Positions 12,701 to 23,757 of a stretch of DNA of 64,000 bases are shown here, piece after piece. This DNA comes from Periglandula ipomoeae IasaF13 (lineage: Eukaryota > Ascomycota > Sordariomycetes > Hypocreales > Clavicipitaceae): positions 1 through 64,000 of the forward strand of contig AFRD01000127.1 of assembly GCA_000222875.2 (NCBI GenBank). Reading direction: 5' to 3'. The translations under genes and the position numbers were made by a program. The notes beneath the pieces are model-generated. The model was not told the origin of the DNA. It saw only the letters and a program-made list of their open reading frames with translations, and ran no database searches. The first letter of the stretch is position 1. Every line of letters begins with the position of its first letter.

Positions 12701-14492
12701 CTCTCTCTCCTCTTTCGCACATACGACGGTCACTGGTCACTCTGCCTCCTCGTTATTTACCTAGGTATGTACAGTATGTGTGTATATGTACAGTATGTAT
12801 GTGTCGTCGTTCGGCCAGCCTCCTGGCCGGCCTAATGCGCCAGTCGCTCTCTCGTCCTCGTGTGTGGCCGGCCCATCCAGTTTCCCAGCCCGGCTCTGGC
12901 TGGATGGTGCCTCGCCATTAATTGATCTTCTGACACCTGTTGGCATCGGCTTCATACCCGGCCATCGCCTCCTCCTTTGGCTGGGCTTGAATCACAGTTC
13001 CCGCTCTGGCCTGCCGTCACCTACTTTTGCTATTTTGGTGCTTTTGCTCCAGATGCTGCCCCTTCTCCTCGCCTCCCTCCCAGCATTTCTTCTTTTTGCA
13101 CTTGCACACTCCCCCCGATAAGAAGAAAAGAACGAGTCCGAGTCCGCTTGACTCCTCGTCGCCATCCCAGCATCTGTGCCCGTGCCGTCTCCCGAACTGT
13201 GGTGTTTGTACTCTCAACAACTTTGCGTCCCGTTTGCTGCTCGGACCAGCATCTTGTCGTTGGTGTCCAGCCGCATTTGGCCGCCTCTTTCACCTCGAGT
13301 ACCAAGCTTCATCATGTTCTCCGCCTCCCTCTAAACTCTTTCTATTAGTACTGGCAAATGAAGCTTCAGCCCTCGGCTTGCCTCGCTCGTGCCTCATGCT
13401 CATCCGACGAAACCGACTCGTCTCCACTAATTGTTGCTATTGTTAAGCTTCTGGGCGGGCTGAACCACAGCTTCCATCTCGTCCAGTTGCCTGAACTCGA
13501 CCAACTTTCTTGCACTTTTCTCCCGTCTCTCAAGACTTTCCTCGTGCCTCCTAACTTTTTGCTCGTCCGTTACCTATCGCAGAAGCTCAAATCTCAGAGA
13601 GCGTCTATCTCTTTGGCCTCAACCACAAACCGACGAGCAAGCCATCATCGTGGGTGGATTGCTCTAGCGAGGTCTGCTATTGTGTACAAGTCCTGCATTT
13701 GCAATCGTGAACAGCGGCCGGCTCATTTTCACCACGACGACGCCTGAGGATCACATATCGGACGGGCCGCTCCTGCCTGAGATTGAAGCCATCATCATCA
13801 CACGCACACACACACGCTACGACTTCATTAAGCTCGATTCACATAACCTAGCATCAGCACGCCAATTACAGTCTCCTGCCGCTTGCCTCAACATCATCAC
13901 ATCGTGCCTACCCTCCATTCGTCCTGAAAACAATATCTTTGAAGCAGCCGGCCGCATTGTACGCCGACTTTCCACATTATTTCGGCCTCCTCCCAAGCTT
14001 GCTTGATACACGTAATCGCTGCGCCGGCTTTTCGAATCCACGTAATCTACCGCCATCTAGCAATCCAGAATCCTAGATATCGATCTTTATCGTCAACCAC
14101 ACACTCCCTCGGTTGCCTCTTGTTCCAGACCCTGTGGCCATTCACCTGTCATCGTTGGCTTCACTTCATGTCCGTGCCGTTTCATCATACATTATCAACA
14201 ATCCAGCAGGAATAGTGTTATACTTCAGGAGCCAATATACAGGCATTCGACTGCTACAGCAAGCGTATCAAGATAAAAAGTATTACAATTGTTCTTTCAA
14301 CAGAGATAGTCCAGGTATCGCTAGATCACTGCGTATCGACACACCAGGCTTACAACTTTTTGCTTGGTATCATCGGGCTTCGTCTGGGCCAATCTTGGTG
14401 GTTGCCTGTGCCGCTTTTGAGTACGCTCAACTGTTGACCACGGCCGATAGTGTCGCTTGGATAGGGAGGCCCAACGACAAGACCGGCCCAAA
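6757..14492. other. 7.7-kb stretch with no convincing gene; probable long promoter/leader at right
   Basis: All ORFs here are short (149 aa or less), lack recognisable motifs and do not chain through good splice sites. The stretch from about 12,640 to 13,650 is strongly pyrimidine-rich (long C/T runs), as in promoters and 5' leaders of regulated filamentous-fungal genes, and it leads toward the RING gene at 14493. Simple repeats occur: (AAGCAC)x3 at 12101-12118, a CA-rich tract near 13800-13815, and the 14-nt direct repeat listed separately. The TACCTAGGTA-like palindrome common in fungal intergenic DNA appears near 11946 and 12758. A non-coding transcript is possible but cannot be supported from sequence alone. 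Confidence 0.5.
12766..12798. repeat. 14-nt direct repeat
   Basis: TATGTACAGTATGT occurs at 12766-12779 and again at 12785-12798, offset by 19 nt, inside a TG/TA-alternating tract. It could be a regulatory site pair or simple-sequence slippage. Confidence 0.6.
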
Positions 14493-16737
14493 ATGGATCA
14501 ATTGAACCTACTCCTGAATAACCCTCGGAGACTGGTCTCTAATGGCGATCCATTAATACAAGCCTCAACAGGTCCCTGGATGGTTCATCCCCACACCTCG
14601 CCAATGTCGCCATGGCATGCTCAATCGTTCTCATTAGGCTCATTCTACTTCACTCATCAGCAGACCTTCCAAAGGATACCGACAAATTCGGGAAGCGGGC
14701 AATCTGTACAGTCTAGTCAGCATAGCGCCTTGCCTCATCCAGATCGCAGCCTCCGTGCTTTGCAGAACCCAGACTCTGTTGTTGGACTCCCTGCAGCTTC
14801 GATCTATTGGGCTTCTAGTTTGCAGCCGGTGTCGGATATGATGGAACATATATCAGGAAACAGTTCCACCATGGATACAATTCCTGTATCTTCAGCAACA
14901 GACAGCGGTTTGGGAAATATGAATTCTGGCACGCGAGGTTTAGCTATGCAGCCGCGCCCCGCTGCTGATTGGGCACCACCTGGTGCAGTCTCAGATTCAC
15001 TCTCAACGGCTCCCTCTCAATTCTCAATTTCGGGACGCCCAGAAAACGTTCCCGAATCATCAAGCACTTCATCATCAAGCACGATGCAGGCCTACCCGCT
15101 TTCCCCGATTTCACCTCCTCGCTCAGCACATATGCCAGCAGTAAGTTCACAACGGACTCAACGGTCTCCGTCATGTAAGTAATAACTCTCACATGAAATT
15201 GCATTCCCTACGAAAGACTTTTCTATTTAAACTTCTGCATAAGTCCTTGTTCAGTCTTTTTTTTTCCCCTTGGTTTCGCTCATTCATTCGCCCGCCATGG
15301 ATTTTCTTTTTGCCCTTTCATTCAAATCCTGTTTAGTCGCTTGTTTACAGTTCTTTTCCTTCGACATGTCTAATACAATTGTTTCAGCTCCTACCGTTGT
15401 CGAATATCGAGAATTTACAGGTCTTCCATCCCCGTCTTCAGATCGCCGCCGACAGGCTTACTCTCGATCTCGCCGATCTCTCACTTCTCGGCAGTCCAGT
15501 TCTGATCCTCCGCGACCCAACGAAGATGGCGTCGAGAGCCCAACGCCCATGACGAGGCCAAATCGCCGAGTCAGCCTGACAGATGACATGGTTGCTCGCC
15601 AAATGCAAATGTTTCGTGGCACTATGTCGAGCAAGTTAGTGGCATCCAAAGCGGCACTACAGTCATTAGAGAGCATCGACATGTCCACATTACCAGAGAA
15701 CGAAAAGAGTAAGTTCCACAACATGCAGTCCTTTGTAGGGTTTGTCAGGTAATGGTCGGAGATTGACAAGTGAATCACAGCTTGCGCCATTTGCTACAAC
15801 GATTATGGTGTAGCAAGCCCGGAAGGCATTAACGAAGCCCCTCTTCGGCTGCCAGCTTGCAAACATGTTTTTGGAGATCATTGCATTAAGAAATGGTTGG
15901 AGGATTCTGACAGCTGTCCGTACTGTCGGAGCAAGTTGCAGTCCGAACCTAAGCACTCGTACGGGTCGGCGCGGACATTTCTTAACATGATGAGGATGCG
16001 TGGCCTACCTCTCCCGGCTGGGTAAGTTGCACAAGTTGAGAGTCCAACGTCGAATGAGTACTAATCCAAGCTCGATCAGAGTTTCCGATGAGATGATTGC
16101 CAGGCTAGCAACTAGACAAATTACAGAGACCGAATTTCAGGACCTTTTTAATCGAGCAGCCCGAACTGCGGAGCGCCGCCCGCCACCTGATGATGCAGGC
16201 ACTCAAGACCAACGTAGGACACGACAACGCCGCAGTGGACCAGTCCCCGGAGAGTCTCGCTTTGCCGACATTAGAGCGATTCACTCTCGCTCGACTTCGG
16301 AATCGGGGCCATCCAGTCAGCTTGCTGCCTCTTCTCAAGAAGGACTGTCAGTGGCGGCCCCCTGGAGCGCACACTCGGCAACGGCAGCGCGAATACCGTC
16401 GTCCCTTCCACAACGTTTGCAACCGCGACTTGCTATGGGGGAAGCAACAGGGCAACTCGGTAGCGCCGATGAGAGGCGTGGGCATTTGGGTTCGACGAGA
16501 GCACTCCATCGCCCAGTGGATTCCACGGCGCCGTTGGTCGTAAATGGTTCGTTACTACGAGAACGGAGCATGCCAAACCCATTACAAGCGAGAGTTCAGC
16601 CTCGACCCGACCTGTCTACATCCAATTCACAAGGAACGGCTGGAGCTGTCCCTCCAACTGATGTGGAAAATCCAACACGACAGCCAGCGACTACAGAATT
16701 CTCACCACTTCGACCGAACAGAAACCGGCCGTGGTAG
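14493..16737 (+). CDS. RING-finger protein, putative E3 ubiquitin ligase
   Basis: Four exons: 14493-15174, 15388-15708, 15781-16021, 16080-16737 (1,902 nt, 633 aa). Donors are GTAAGT at all three introns; acceptors are TTTCAG, TCACAG and GATCAG, with CTAAT branch points visible in introns 1 and 3, and all phases agree. The N-terminal ~330 residues are low-complexity Ser/Pro/Gln-rich. A RING lies wholly in exon 3: C336, C339, C361, H363, C369, C380, C383. The usual fifth metal ligand position is Gly366, with His368 two residues later, as in the CxHxFG variant I recall from RFWD3-type RINGs. The C-terminal ~220 residues are disordered, Arg/Ser/Pro-rich. Such proteins transfer ubiquitin from an E2 to substrates; the substrate here is unknown. 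An in-frame ATG at 14457 is an alternative start; 14493 was preferred because its protein begins directly with the conserved-looking MDQLNLLL stretch, which is weak evidence. Confidence 0.8.
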
Positions 16738-18143
16738 TGATTGACGGCATATATGACATCTTGGGGCTGTTCTACCCCTGTGGATTCACAGAAAATACCA
16801 AGCCTCGGGCTGTCGTTGGCGACATTCTACGTGTCCACGGGTATTGATGGCATGACAAACGGTTCCTCATTCTCGTCTGTCTGCAGTCGATTTTCACTTT
16901 ATTCAGTGTTTCAGATCGCTCTTTACGTGCTTTATGAGGTGGTCGTTATGCGGGGTGCCTCTCGACTTTTTTTTTCTTTTCTTTTCTTTTTTTTTTTGGC
17001 CGACTATTATCCCTTTCCTTTTCACTAAGAGCACACTCTTCGACTACTTTGTTTGCTTTCAGGCGCTCGAGGGCATTCGGACGGCGACATTACATGGCGT
17101 TCTTCAATTGAATAGCATAAGCATGAATCAGGTGGTCGGCTGACTTTGTTATTACGGTTCTTTGCCATCTTACTTGTCATAGATTGTGTATATGTATTTC
17201 CTCGCGTGGTAGACAACACAGAGGTGGCACAGCGATGATTGCAGAGCTAGCAGACTCAGCAGCGGACGTTAATGAACGATTGAAGTTAATGGAACACATC
17301 AATATAGTTTTTTATTGACGCCCCGCTGTGATAGTTCTATTTATGTCTCTCGTCCGGTAAAAAATGCGTGTTATCCCGTTGGCAGGTCCCACTCGACTGT
17401 CGCAATGTCAAACAAGAGAATATCAGAAGGCAGCAGAGTGATGAGTGACTGGCTTACATAGAGCCAGCAATTGAATCGGGCTCTGGACGCCGAAGCGGGA
17501 TTGAAGGATGTGGGTCCTTCGAATCGAAATACGTTTATGGACTTAGCGCGAAGGGGAAGGCCGGGGTGGCAGTGCCCTGTTAGCAAAATACTTTCACATC
17601 ACCGTCTCTGAGTCTACGTCGAGGAGTGTCTCGCTAACGCCTTCGTAGAGGCCACTGCCTATTCTGTGCAGCACATGGGACCGGTCTTTGTTTGGTGCCG
17701 CTCCCCAACCTGTGATAGTCGCACCGTCCAATCGCCACTTCGCTGTCTGACGAGTTGGAACCCAGGTGCCACTACAGGACAGTAGGCGAGAGCCCGTGTC
17801 TTTCGGCGCTGATGCAGCCCCGGCTTTGCTCATGGAATTCGGCATCGATTACGTTGTGCTTGTCGGGCGCGGGATAAATAGCACCGGAATGCCATGTGTC
17901 GAAGGATTGAAAAGGATGAGGCGTCCCCCTCTGAATCGGATTGTTCTTCTCTTGAAGATGTCATAGACTACTGCTTCGCCTATTGTTGGCTACCTCACGG
18001 CATTATTGTCGATTTGTTTCTTCTTCCCGCATTTTTGAAACTGGGCTGGGAATATTCAACAGCCTGTACCAGAGACATAGTCATCCGGAATTGCGGTTCG
18101 AAGACAATAGCAAACAGGAGATCCGAGGGAACAATCCCGTGTT
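16738..18143. other. Intergenic region between RING gene and P450
   Basis: Contains the RING gene's 3' region, with a T-rich tract at about 16967-17000, and the P450 promoter. Two minus-strand ORFs (17371-17586 and 17594-17845) have protein-like composition and lie next to a good-looking donor (GTAAGC) and a TGCTAACAG acceptor, but no join gives a convincing or recognisable product. Confidence 0.5.
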
Positions 18144-19865
18144 ATGGGTTTTCCGGGGTCAGGCATCACAGCCCTCTCGCTCACAGGATGCATCTATCTC
18201 ATCTTTGTGGCGGGGGTACAGTCGCGGCTGGTGCTTGCTCAGGCATTCGCCGGCGTGTGGGTGACGGCTGCATTTGTATGGGGCATCTGGTTTGTGCTGA
18301 TCTATCCGTATTATTTCTCGCCGTTGAGAAATGTCCCGACTGCAGAGGGGGCACATTGGCTGTTGGGCCATGGGAAGAGGTTCACCGATCCGGAGGGTGA
18401 ACCTACAAGGGGCTGGTATGTGATTCGTCCTACGTCGTGTTCATTATTTCTTGATTTATCGCTGAGTGTTTGATTGCTGATATCTTGAATCGCTGGTAAT
18501 AGGATCACGACGATGCGACATGAAGGCTTGATTCGATATTTTTGGTTCTTCAAAATCGAGCGTATCCTGATATCTTCCAACAAGGGCCTCGCCGAGGTGC
18601 TCGTCACCAAGAGCTACCAGTTCAAAAGACCTGATATTGTGCGTAAGGTCCTCTCACCGGTTCTCGGCGTGGGAATTCTTCTCACGGAGGGCGAAGTGCA
18701 CAAGGTGCAGCGACGAAACCTCATGCCGGCTTTCGCGTTCGGCCATGTCAAGGATTTGTATCCCGTGTTCTGGAAGAAGTCGCGCGAAGTCGTGCAGGCG
18801 ATGACCTCCAAGGCGGACAGCGACGGCATAGCACATCTCGATGCGCTCGACTGGGCGAATCGATGCACGCTGGATATCATCGGCTTGGCGGGTATGGGAG
18901 TCGATTTCGGGAGCATCCAGGACCCGAGTAACCCGTTGGCTGTGACATACAAGTCCCTTGTGAAGGAGCAAGGGGGTTCGAGAATTCAGGGATTGCTGCA
19001 TTTGCTGCTGCCGGCGTGGCTCGTCAAGATATTACCGATGCGGAAGACCCAAGTTCTTGACAAAGCCAATCGCACCATCAGAGGCACATGTGAGGATATG
19101 ATCCGAGACAAGAAGCTCAAGATGGCGAACGAGAAAGAGCGCAAGGACGTTGACATCCTGTCTGTGGCCCTTGAGAGCGGTCTCTTCAGCGACGACAACC
19201 TCGTCGACCAGCTCATGACGTTCTTAGCTGCCGGTCATGACACCACCGCCTCGGCGTTGACCTGGGCGACGTACCTCTTGTCATGCTACCCCGATATACA
19301 AACCCGTTTGCGCAACGAAATCCGCGAGAACTTGCCTTCTTTAGATGACGACACCGACATCACGAGCACCGACATTGACAAGCTGCCATACCTAAACGCC
19401 GTCTGTAACGAGGTCCTTCGCGTATTCTCCCCCGTGCCACGAACATCCCGCGAGACCATCGAAGACACGACCATCCAGCGCCAACACATCCCCAAGGGCA
19501 CAGTCGTCATGCTCTCCCCCTGGGGCACAAACGTCGACGAGAAACTCTGGGGCTCAGACGCAATGGACTTCAAGCCAGAGCGATGGCTGGCGGACGGAGA
19601 AACGGATGCCAAGACCGCGGCGGGAGGCGGGGCGAGTAGCAATTATGCGTTCCTGACATTCTTGCACGGCCCGAGGAGTTGTATTGGCGCGAGCTTTGCG
19701 AGGTCTGAGTTTGCGTGTCTTTTGGCGGCGTGGGTGGGCAGGTTTGAGTTTGAGCTGCGGGATAGGGAGATTATGGATAGGGAGAAGTTGGTTATTCGGC
19801 ATGGAGTTACGGCGCGGCCGAAGGGAGGGTTGCATGTTCGGGCGAGGGTTGTTCCTGGGTTTTAG
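18144..19865 (+). CDS. Cytochrome P450 monooxygenase
   Basis: Two exons: 18144-18415 and 18503-19865 (544 aa). The 87-nt intron has donor GTATGT and acceptor AATAG, phase 2, and closes the frame through a Trp codon. The protein is a membrane-anchored class-II microsomal P450: hydrophobic segments fill about residues 7-55 and are followed by a Pro-containing hinge. P450 hallmarks are in order: I-helix A334-GHDTT-T339 (oxygen activation), K-helix ExxR at E394/R397, PERW motif, and heme loop FLHGPRSCIG with axial Cys484. All catalytic positions are intact, so the enzyme should be active with a P450 reductase. The substrate is unknown. No polyketide synthase, NRPS, terpene synthase or other biosynthetic gene lies nearby, so cluster membership is not suggested. 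I could not assign a CYP family. Confidence 0.9.
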
Positions 19866-20440
19866 GGTAAGAGCAGTTTGTAGTAGGAGTAATTTGGTTC
19901 TTGTTAGTTTGGCCTCTTTTTGTCGTGGAACAGTGATAGGTGTCAGTTGGTGATGTAAAGTAGGTTACGGGAATGAGCTTGCTAGGTATTGGTCATAGCA
20001 TCCTGATTGTGGTGATGATTATGGCCCGCAAGCGGTTTCGTGTCTGTATCATTGCATGGATTTGGTCAGATTTTCTTTTCGTCCAGCATACAAAGCTCAG
20101 GCTTGAGATATGCAGTTAATGACGAGGCTTGTTACTGGCTGTACAGTGTCGGATGACCTTCAAAGCGATTTGGCTTGTATTGAGCGTAATCTACACTTTA
20201 ATGGGTTAAATACATGGCTTGATTCATGTGGTTTTCTGCTTTTAATCCACAACATGTTTCCATATGATTACCTAGCCATCGAGTTCGGAACCCTACACAA
20301 CCCCATACGCAGGATGCGAAGCAAAGTAATGAAGCGTAAGTTACGGTGACCGCTTGTCCGAATCTGACTGCTCGTTGTTTTGTCCAACTAGTTGCTTGTA
20401 TGATACAAGTGCGGGTAGGATTTCTCGGTGACACTCAGTG
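19866..20440. other. Convergent 3' intergenic region
   Basis: The P450 reads toward the F-box-type locus on the opposite strand. No ORF of interest lies between; both 3' untranslated regions must fall here. Confidence 0.5.
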
Positions 20441-22019
20441 TCAGATGTCATAACAGTGGCGTTCGACGGCGTCCTGACACTCCCACTCGTCACGTACATC
20501 ATACGTGACTTTCATTCCCTGAGGCTCCAGCTCAGCCGCGAGCTCGAGTATTCCTGGCGCTATGCGTCTTTTCACGCTTGCTTTTGACCAATCCGCTTCC
20601 ACCATCCACATCATTTCCTCTTCATCATCCGGCCATTCTTCATCCATCGGCATCCTCCCTGATATGAGCTCGATGTGGATGTTCTCAAGACTGGCATTGT
20701 TTGCCAATGCACAAGTGGCAAGATCTCGAATCCATTGGATGTCGTGTTGCGTAAGAAAACCAAGTCTCTTCCACGTGAACTTGATCACGTTTTGGGGAAG
20801 CAACCCAGCGAGTAGGCGCGCCTTAAGGCGCCTCTCGCAGCTCTGTTCTTGAATGATCAAGTGGTCAAGGTCCTCCAGCCAGCAGTATAACTGTAATTCA
20901 AGCAGACTTGAATGGGGTTCGTCCATATCGAGCACTCTGAGGCTAAGCCCCGGATTGGGTGGCTGATAACCAAAGAGTGGGTTCGGCATGAGATCCCATC
21001 CCTCGAAACAGCATTCTCTCACGTACAATTCTTCGTTTCTGTCAGATAATTTGTGGATGAGAAATTTTGCGGCGTCAATTGAAAGGTTAGAATCAGTGAT
21101 TGCGAGCGAAGAGTAGTGTAAACTTCCTATAAGCTGCATAAAGATTCGGGTGTGTTAGCACTCCAGGGTTCAGTGTCATAATAGGGCAATCATTGGTATT
21201 ACACACCTCGTCGAACAGGTCTTCATAGGGGTATTCTATAGGAGGTGCATCCAATCCGGATATGTGCAGCTTCTTCACTGTCGCGGGTTCCAAATAGTCA
21301 AGAAGATCAATCATCTGCAATGATCCTTCACCAACAGACGCCAAATGTAATTCCTCCAGTTCGGGCATGCGCGAAGTACATCGTTTAAAAAGATGCAAGC
21401 TGACAGCTCGCCATTTCGGCTCAAAGTTTGAAGAGAAACGGAAGATTTTGACATGAGGGAGGCACCGAACACAGTTTAACAGAGTTAAACATGGGCTAAT
21501 GCAATCATGTGGTGCAGTGTCCGACCATATTAGTGATATGTTGAGCTTCTGGCAGTACCGACCTAGTGACGCGTTTTCATGAAGTGTTTGGCGTAGCATT
21601 CCCAGACGTTGATCTTGTGATTCGATGCTTAGTAGATAAATATCGATGTACTGGTAATTGAACCGAATGACCAGGTGATAGAATAAGCGGCATGTATACG
21701 CTATTGGGGGAATGGCAGCCTTGCGGTAATGCGGTTCGTGAGGATTCAAATACCAGTACGGCGCTAGAGTGGCTTATTCAATGATTTTCTCGAGAAATTC
21801 CGTTGGACAAGCCAAAAGATGTGAACGTTGCCCAAAATCTGGTAAATTTTTGCCTTTCGAGTTGATGTAGCCAGATATCGTCAGAAACCCGTCCGCTGTC
21901 GAGCCTAATATCGTTTGACGTCTCGTCCGAGAATTAGATTGAGGAACTCTCCAATCAGGGCTTGGATCATAATCTCCGTCGGTACGATAGCGTACGGAAA
22001 TAACAGGTGTGGTGTCCAT
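20441..22019 (-). pseudogene. F-box-like protein gene interrupted by an in-frame stop
   Basis: Reading from ATG at 22019, the frame gives a 5' part with an F-box start (LLACPTEFLEKIIE), meets TAA at 21774-21776, and then continues in the same frame without another stop (ATLAPYW... YTCRLFYHLV), which resembles the rest of a fungal F-box. An intron at 21134-21206 (73 nt, donor GTGTGT, branch TGCTAAC, acceptor TGCAG) joins to a final exon ending at 20441. Apart from the TAA the model is 502 codons including the terminal stop. The C-terminal part is Leu-rich and acidic (DDEEEMMWM). F-box proteins recruit substrates to SCF ubiquitin ligases. The TAA could arise from a Tyr codon or from CAA by a C-to-T change. 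Splicing around it would need poor donors and would delete the F-box core, so a nonsense mutation is the simpler reading; a sequencing error remains possible. Confidence 0.65.
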
Positions 22020-23757
22020 TCTGTTGGCGGAATGGATGCTTGGGGTCACGAAATATGGACTCTGTCGGTGTTATGATGCAGGCCAGGAAAGAATGCTGCC
22101 TCTGGGATCGGAGGACTTAATAGGAAGAAAACTTCTTGATATGAAGAAAAAATTTTCACTCATGTCATCGGCGTCTCCAGTGAATCAACGTTCATTGACA
22201 GCTGCAAACACTAGTAGACTAAGGCGTGTTACAGCTGTCCGCAGCTGGTGGCAGCAGATAACAGCTGTTTGCACCTGTATAAAATAATGGCAGCTCACCA
22301 GCTCATCCGCAATACACACATCAGAGAAGTCGGCGAAAGACATGCACTGCTCGTTCCCTGCAATTACACTGGCCAAGAACGGTACTCAGCTTGATATCCC
22401 CATGCCATCGACCCTAGAGGTTATCGTGGCTTGGATTTGCCTGTCATTGAATTTCCTCACACCTTATCTTCAGCCAAAGAACAATATAACGAATCTGAGC
22501 CCGATAATGTTATTGATCTCTTGCAGCATATATCAGAGGCTTGTCATCACAATTAGTCCGAGGTCCAAAGCTTGTCCAAAAGACGCTGTCGCTCAAGGGT
22601 AGGTTGATGAGGCTTGTCTGGCTAAACCATGAAGCGTGCACACCAGGTGTCGGAGACAGCCTGCAGAGAATACAACATGCCACGCTGGCATGCATATCCC
22701 TTTTGATGCACATAAATTCGCACGCAGATCGGAGGATAGCATGGCACGATTGCCTTAGAGCACGTTAGTGGCGGCACATGGAGCAGTTGATGATGCTTTA
22801 GTGATTGAAGTTGGAGGGGTGGGGCCATTCGGTGCTGCTCATCACTCGGTTGGCAGATGGCAGAACTCGAACTAATTCCGTGGTGGGCGACTGGCAAATC
22901 AGCACGAGACGGTGAGAAATGGAGACGGAGACTGGGCGGCGGCCCTCTTGTGGCCCGGCTCCAGGGAGGCGCCAAACTCAGATGCTAGTGCCCGTCGATA
23001 CGGAGAAAAGAACCACATGGCGAAGGAATGCAAATGGCGAAGAAGGCAGCAAGGGAGACAGAGAGAGAGCATCGAGCATCCAACTGGCTCAGCATTCAAA
23101 ATCAAGCAGCAAAGAATGGGAATGACGAGGAGGGGTCCCTCGACAGCATTCCAGCCGGGTAGCCAAGTCTGGAACACCATGTGTCGGGCAGCCACCACTT
23201 AATCCCACTTCTAAACTCTCGAGGCGAAAAGTGGTGATAATCAGCCCACGCAGCAAGAACGTCAACGCTTGTTCGATTCAATGCGTGTAACCTGACCAAT
23301 AAACGCTGACGTTGCTGTCGCCTCCCAAACATCGATGGGCAGCTGAAGATTCACGCTGGCGCCCCACTATTGGCAGTTAGCGCCGGCTCGGGCTGGCCCA
23401 GTCCCAGTCCCAAGCGGCAGCAGCTTGTGCCACCCTCGTCGAGCTTCGACGTTGTTCCAGCCACCGCTATTCTGCATTTCTGGAGACGGACCGGGGTGAG
23501 GAGCCGGGTCATGGCCAACCAAGGCCTGAGCTTCAGCCCAAAATCAAAACATTGCCATCCAACCAGGCGACCGGGGGTTGAATGTTCTTTTTTCCCTTCC
23601 CCTTCCCTATCTGGTTGATCTACTATTACTACATTGTCTTGCCTTGCCTTGTCGCTAACACCCACTGCCATTCTCTGCAAACCACTTTGATACCCAAGCG
23701 AAAACAAGGCAATAGGCAGATGCATCACCGCCCTCACCGGCCGACCGAGCGGCAGCC
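22020..23757. other. Divergent intergenic region
   Basis: Separates the minus-strand F-box-type locus from the giant plus-strand gene. It holds an E-box/TATA cluster (listed separately) and, just before 23758, C/T-rich DNA with a short CCTTG repeat near 23640, likely the giant gene's promoter and leader. ORFs here are short and unrecognised. Confidence 0.5.
22199..22285 (+). promoter_or_regulatory. Cluster of five E-boxes with a TATA box
   Basis: CAGCTG occurs at 22199, 22232, 22242 and 22262, and CACCTG at 22272, followed directly by TATAAAAT at 22278-22285. CANNTG is the core bound by bHLH transcription factors. Which gene it would serve is unclear: the downstream plus-strand start is the giant gene about 1.5 kb away, and the F-box-type locus diverges 180 bp to the left. 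Confidence 0.35.

Noticed and set aside
17371..17845. Two minus-strand ORFs near a GTAAGC donor and a TGCTAACAG acceptor.
   Set aside because: Introns of legal size either use poor donors or leave incompatible phases; the product is unrecognised.
22289..22396. Short plus-strand ORF (35 codons) just after the TATA box.
   Set aside because: Too short and without motifs; kept only as part of the promoter observation.
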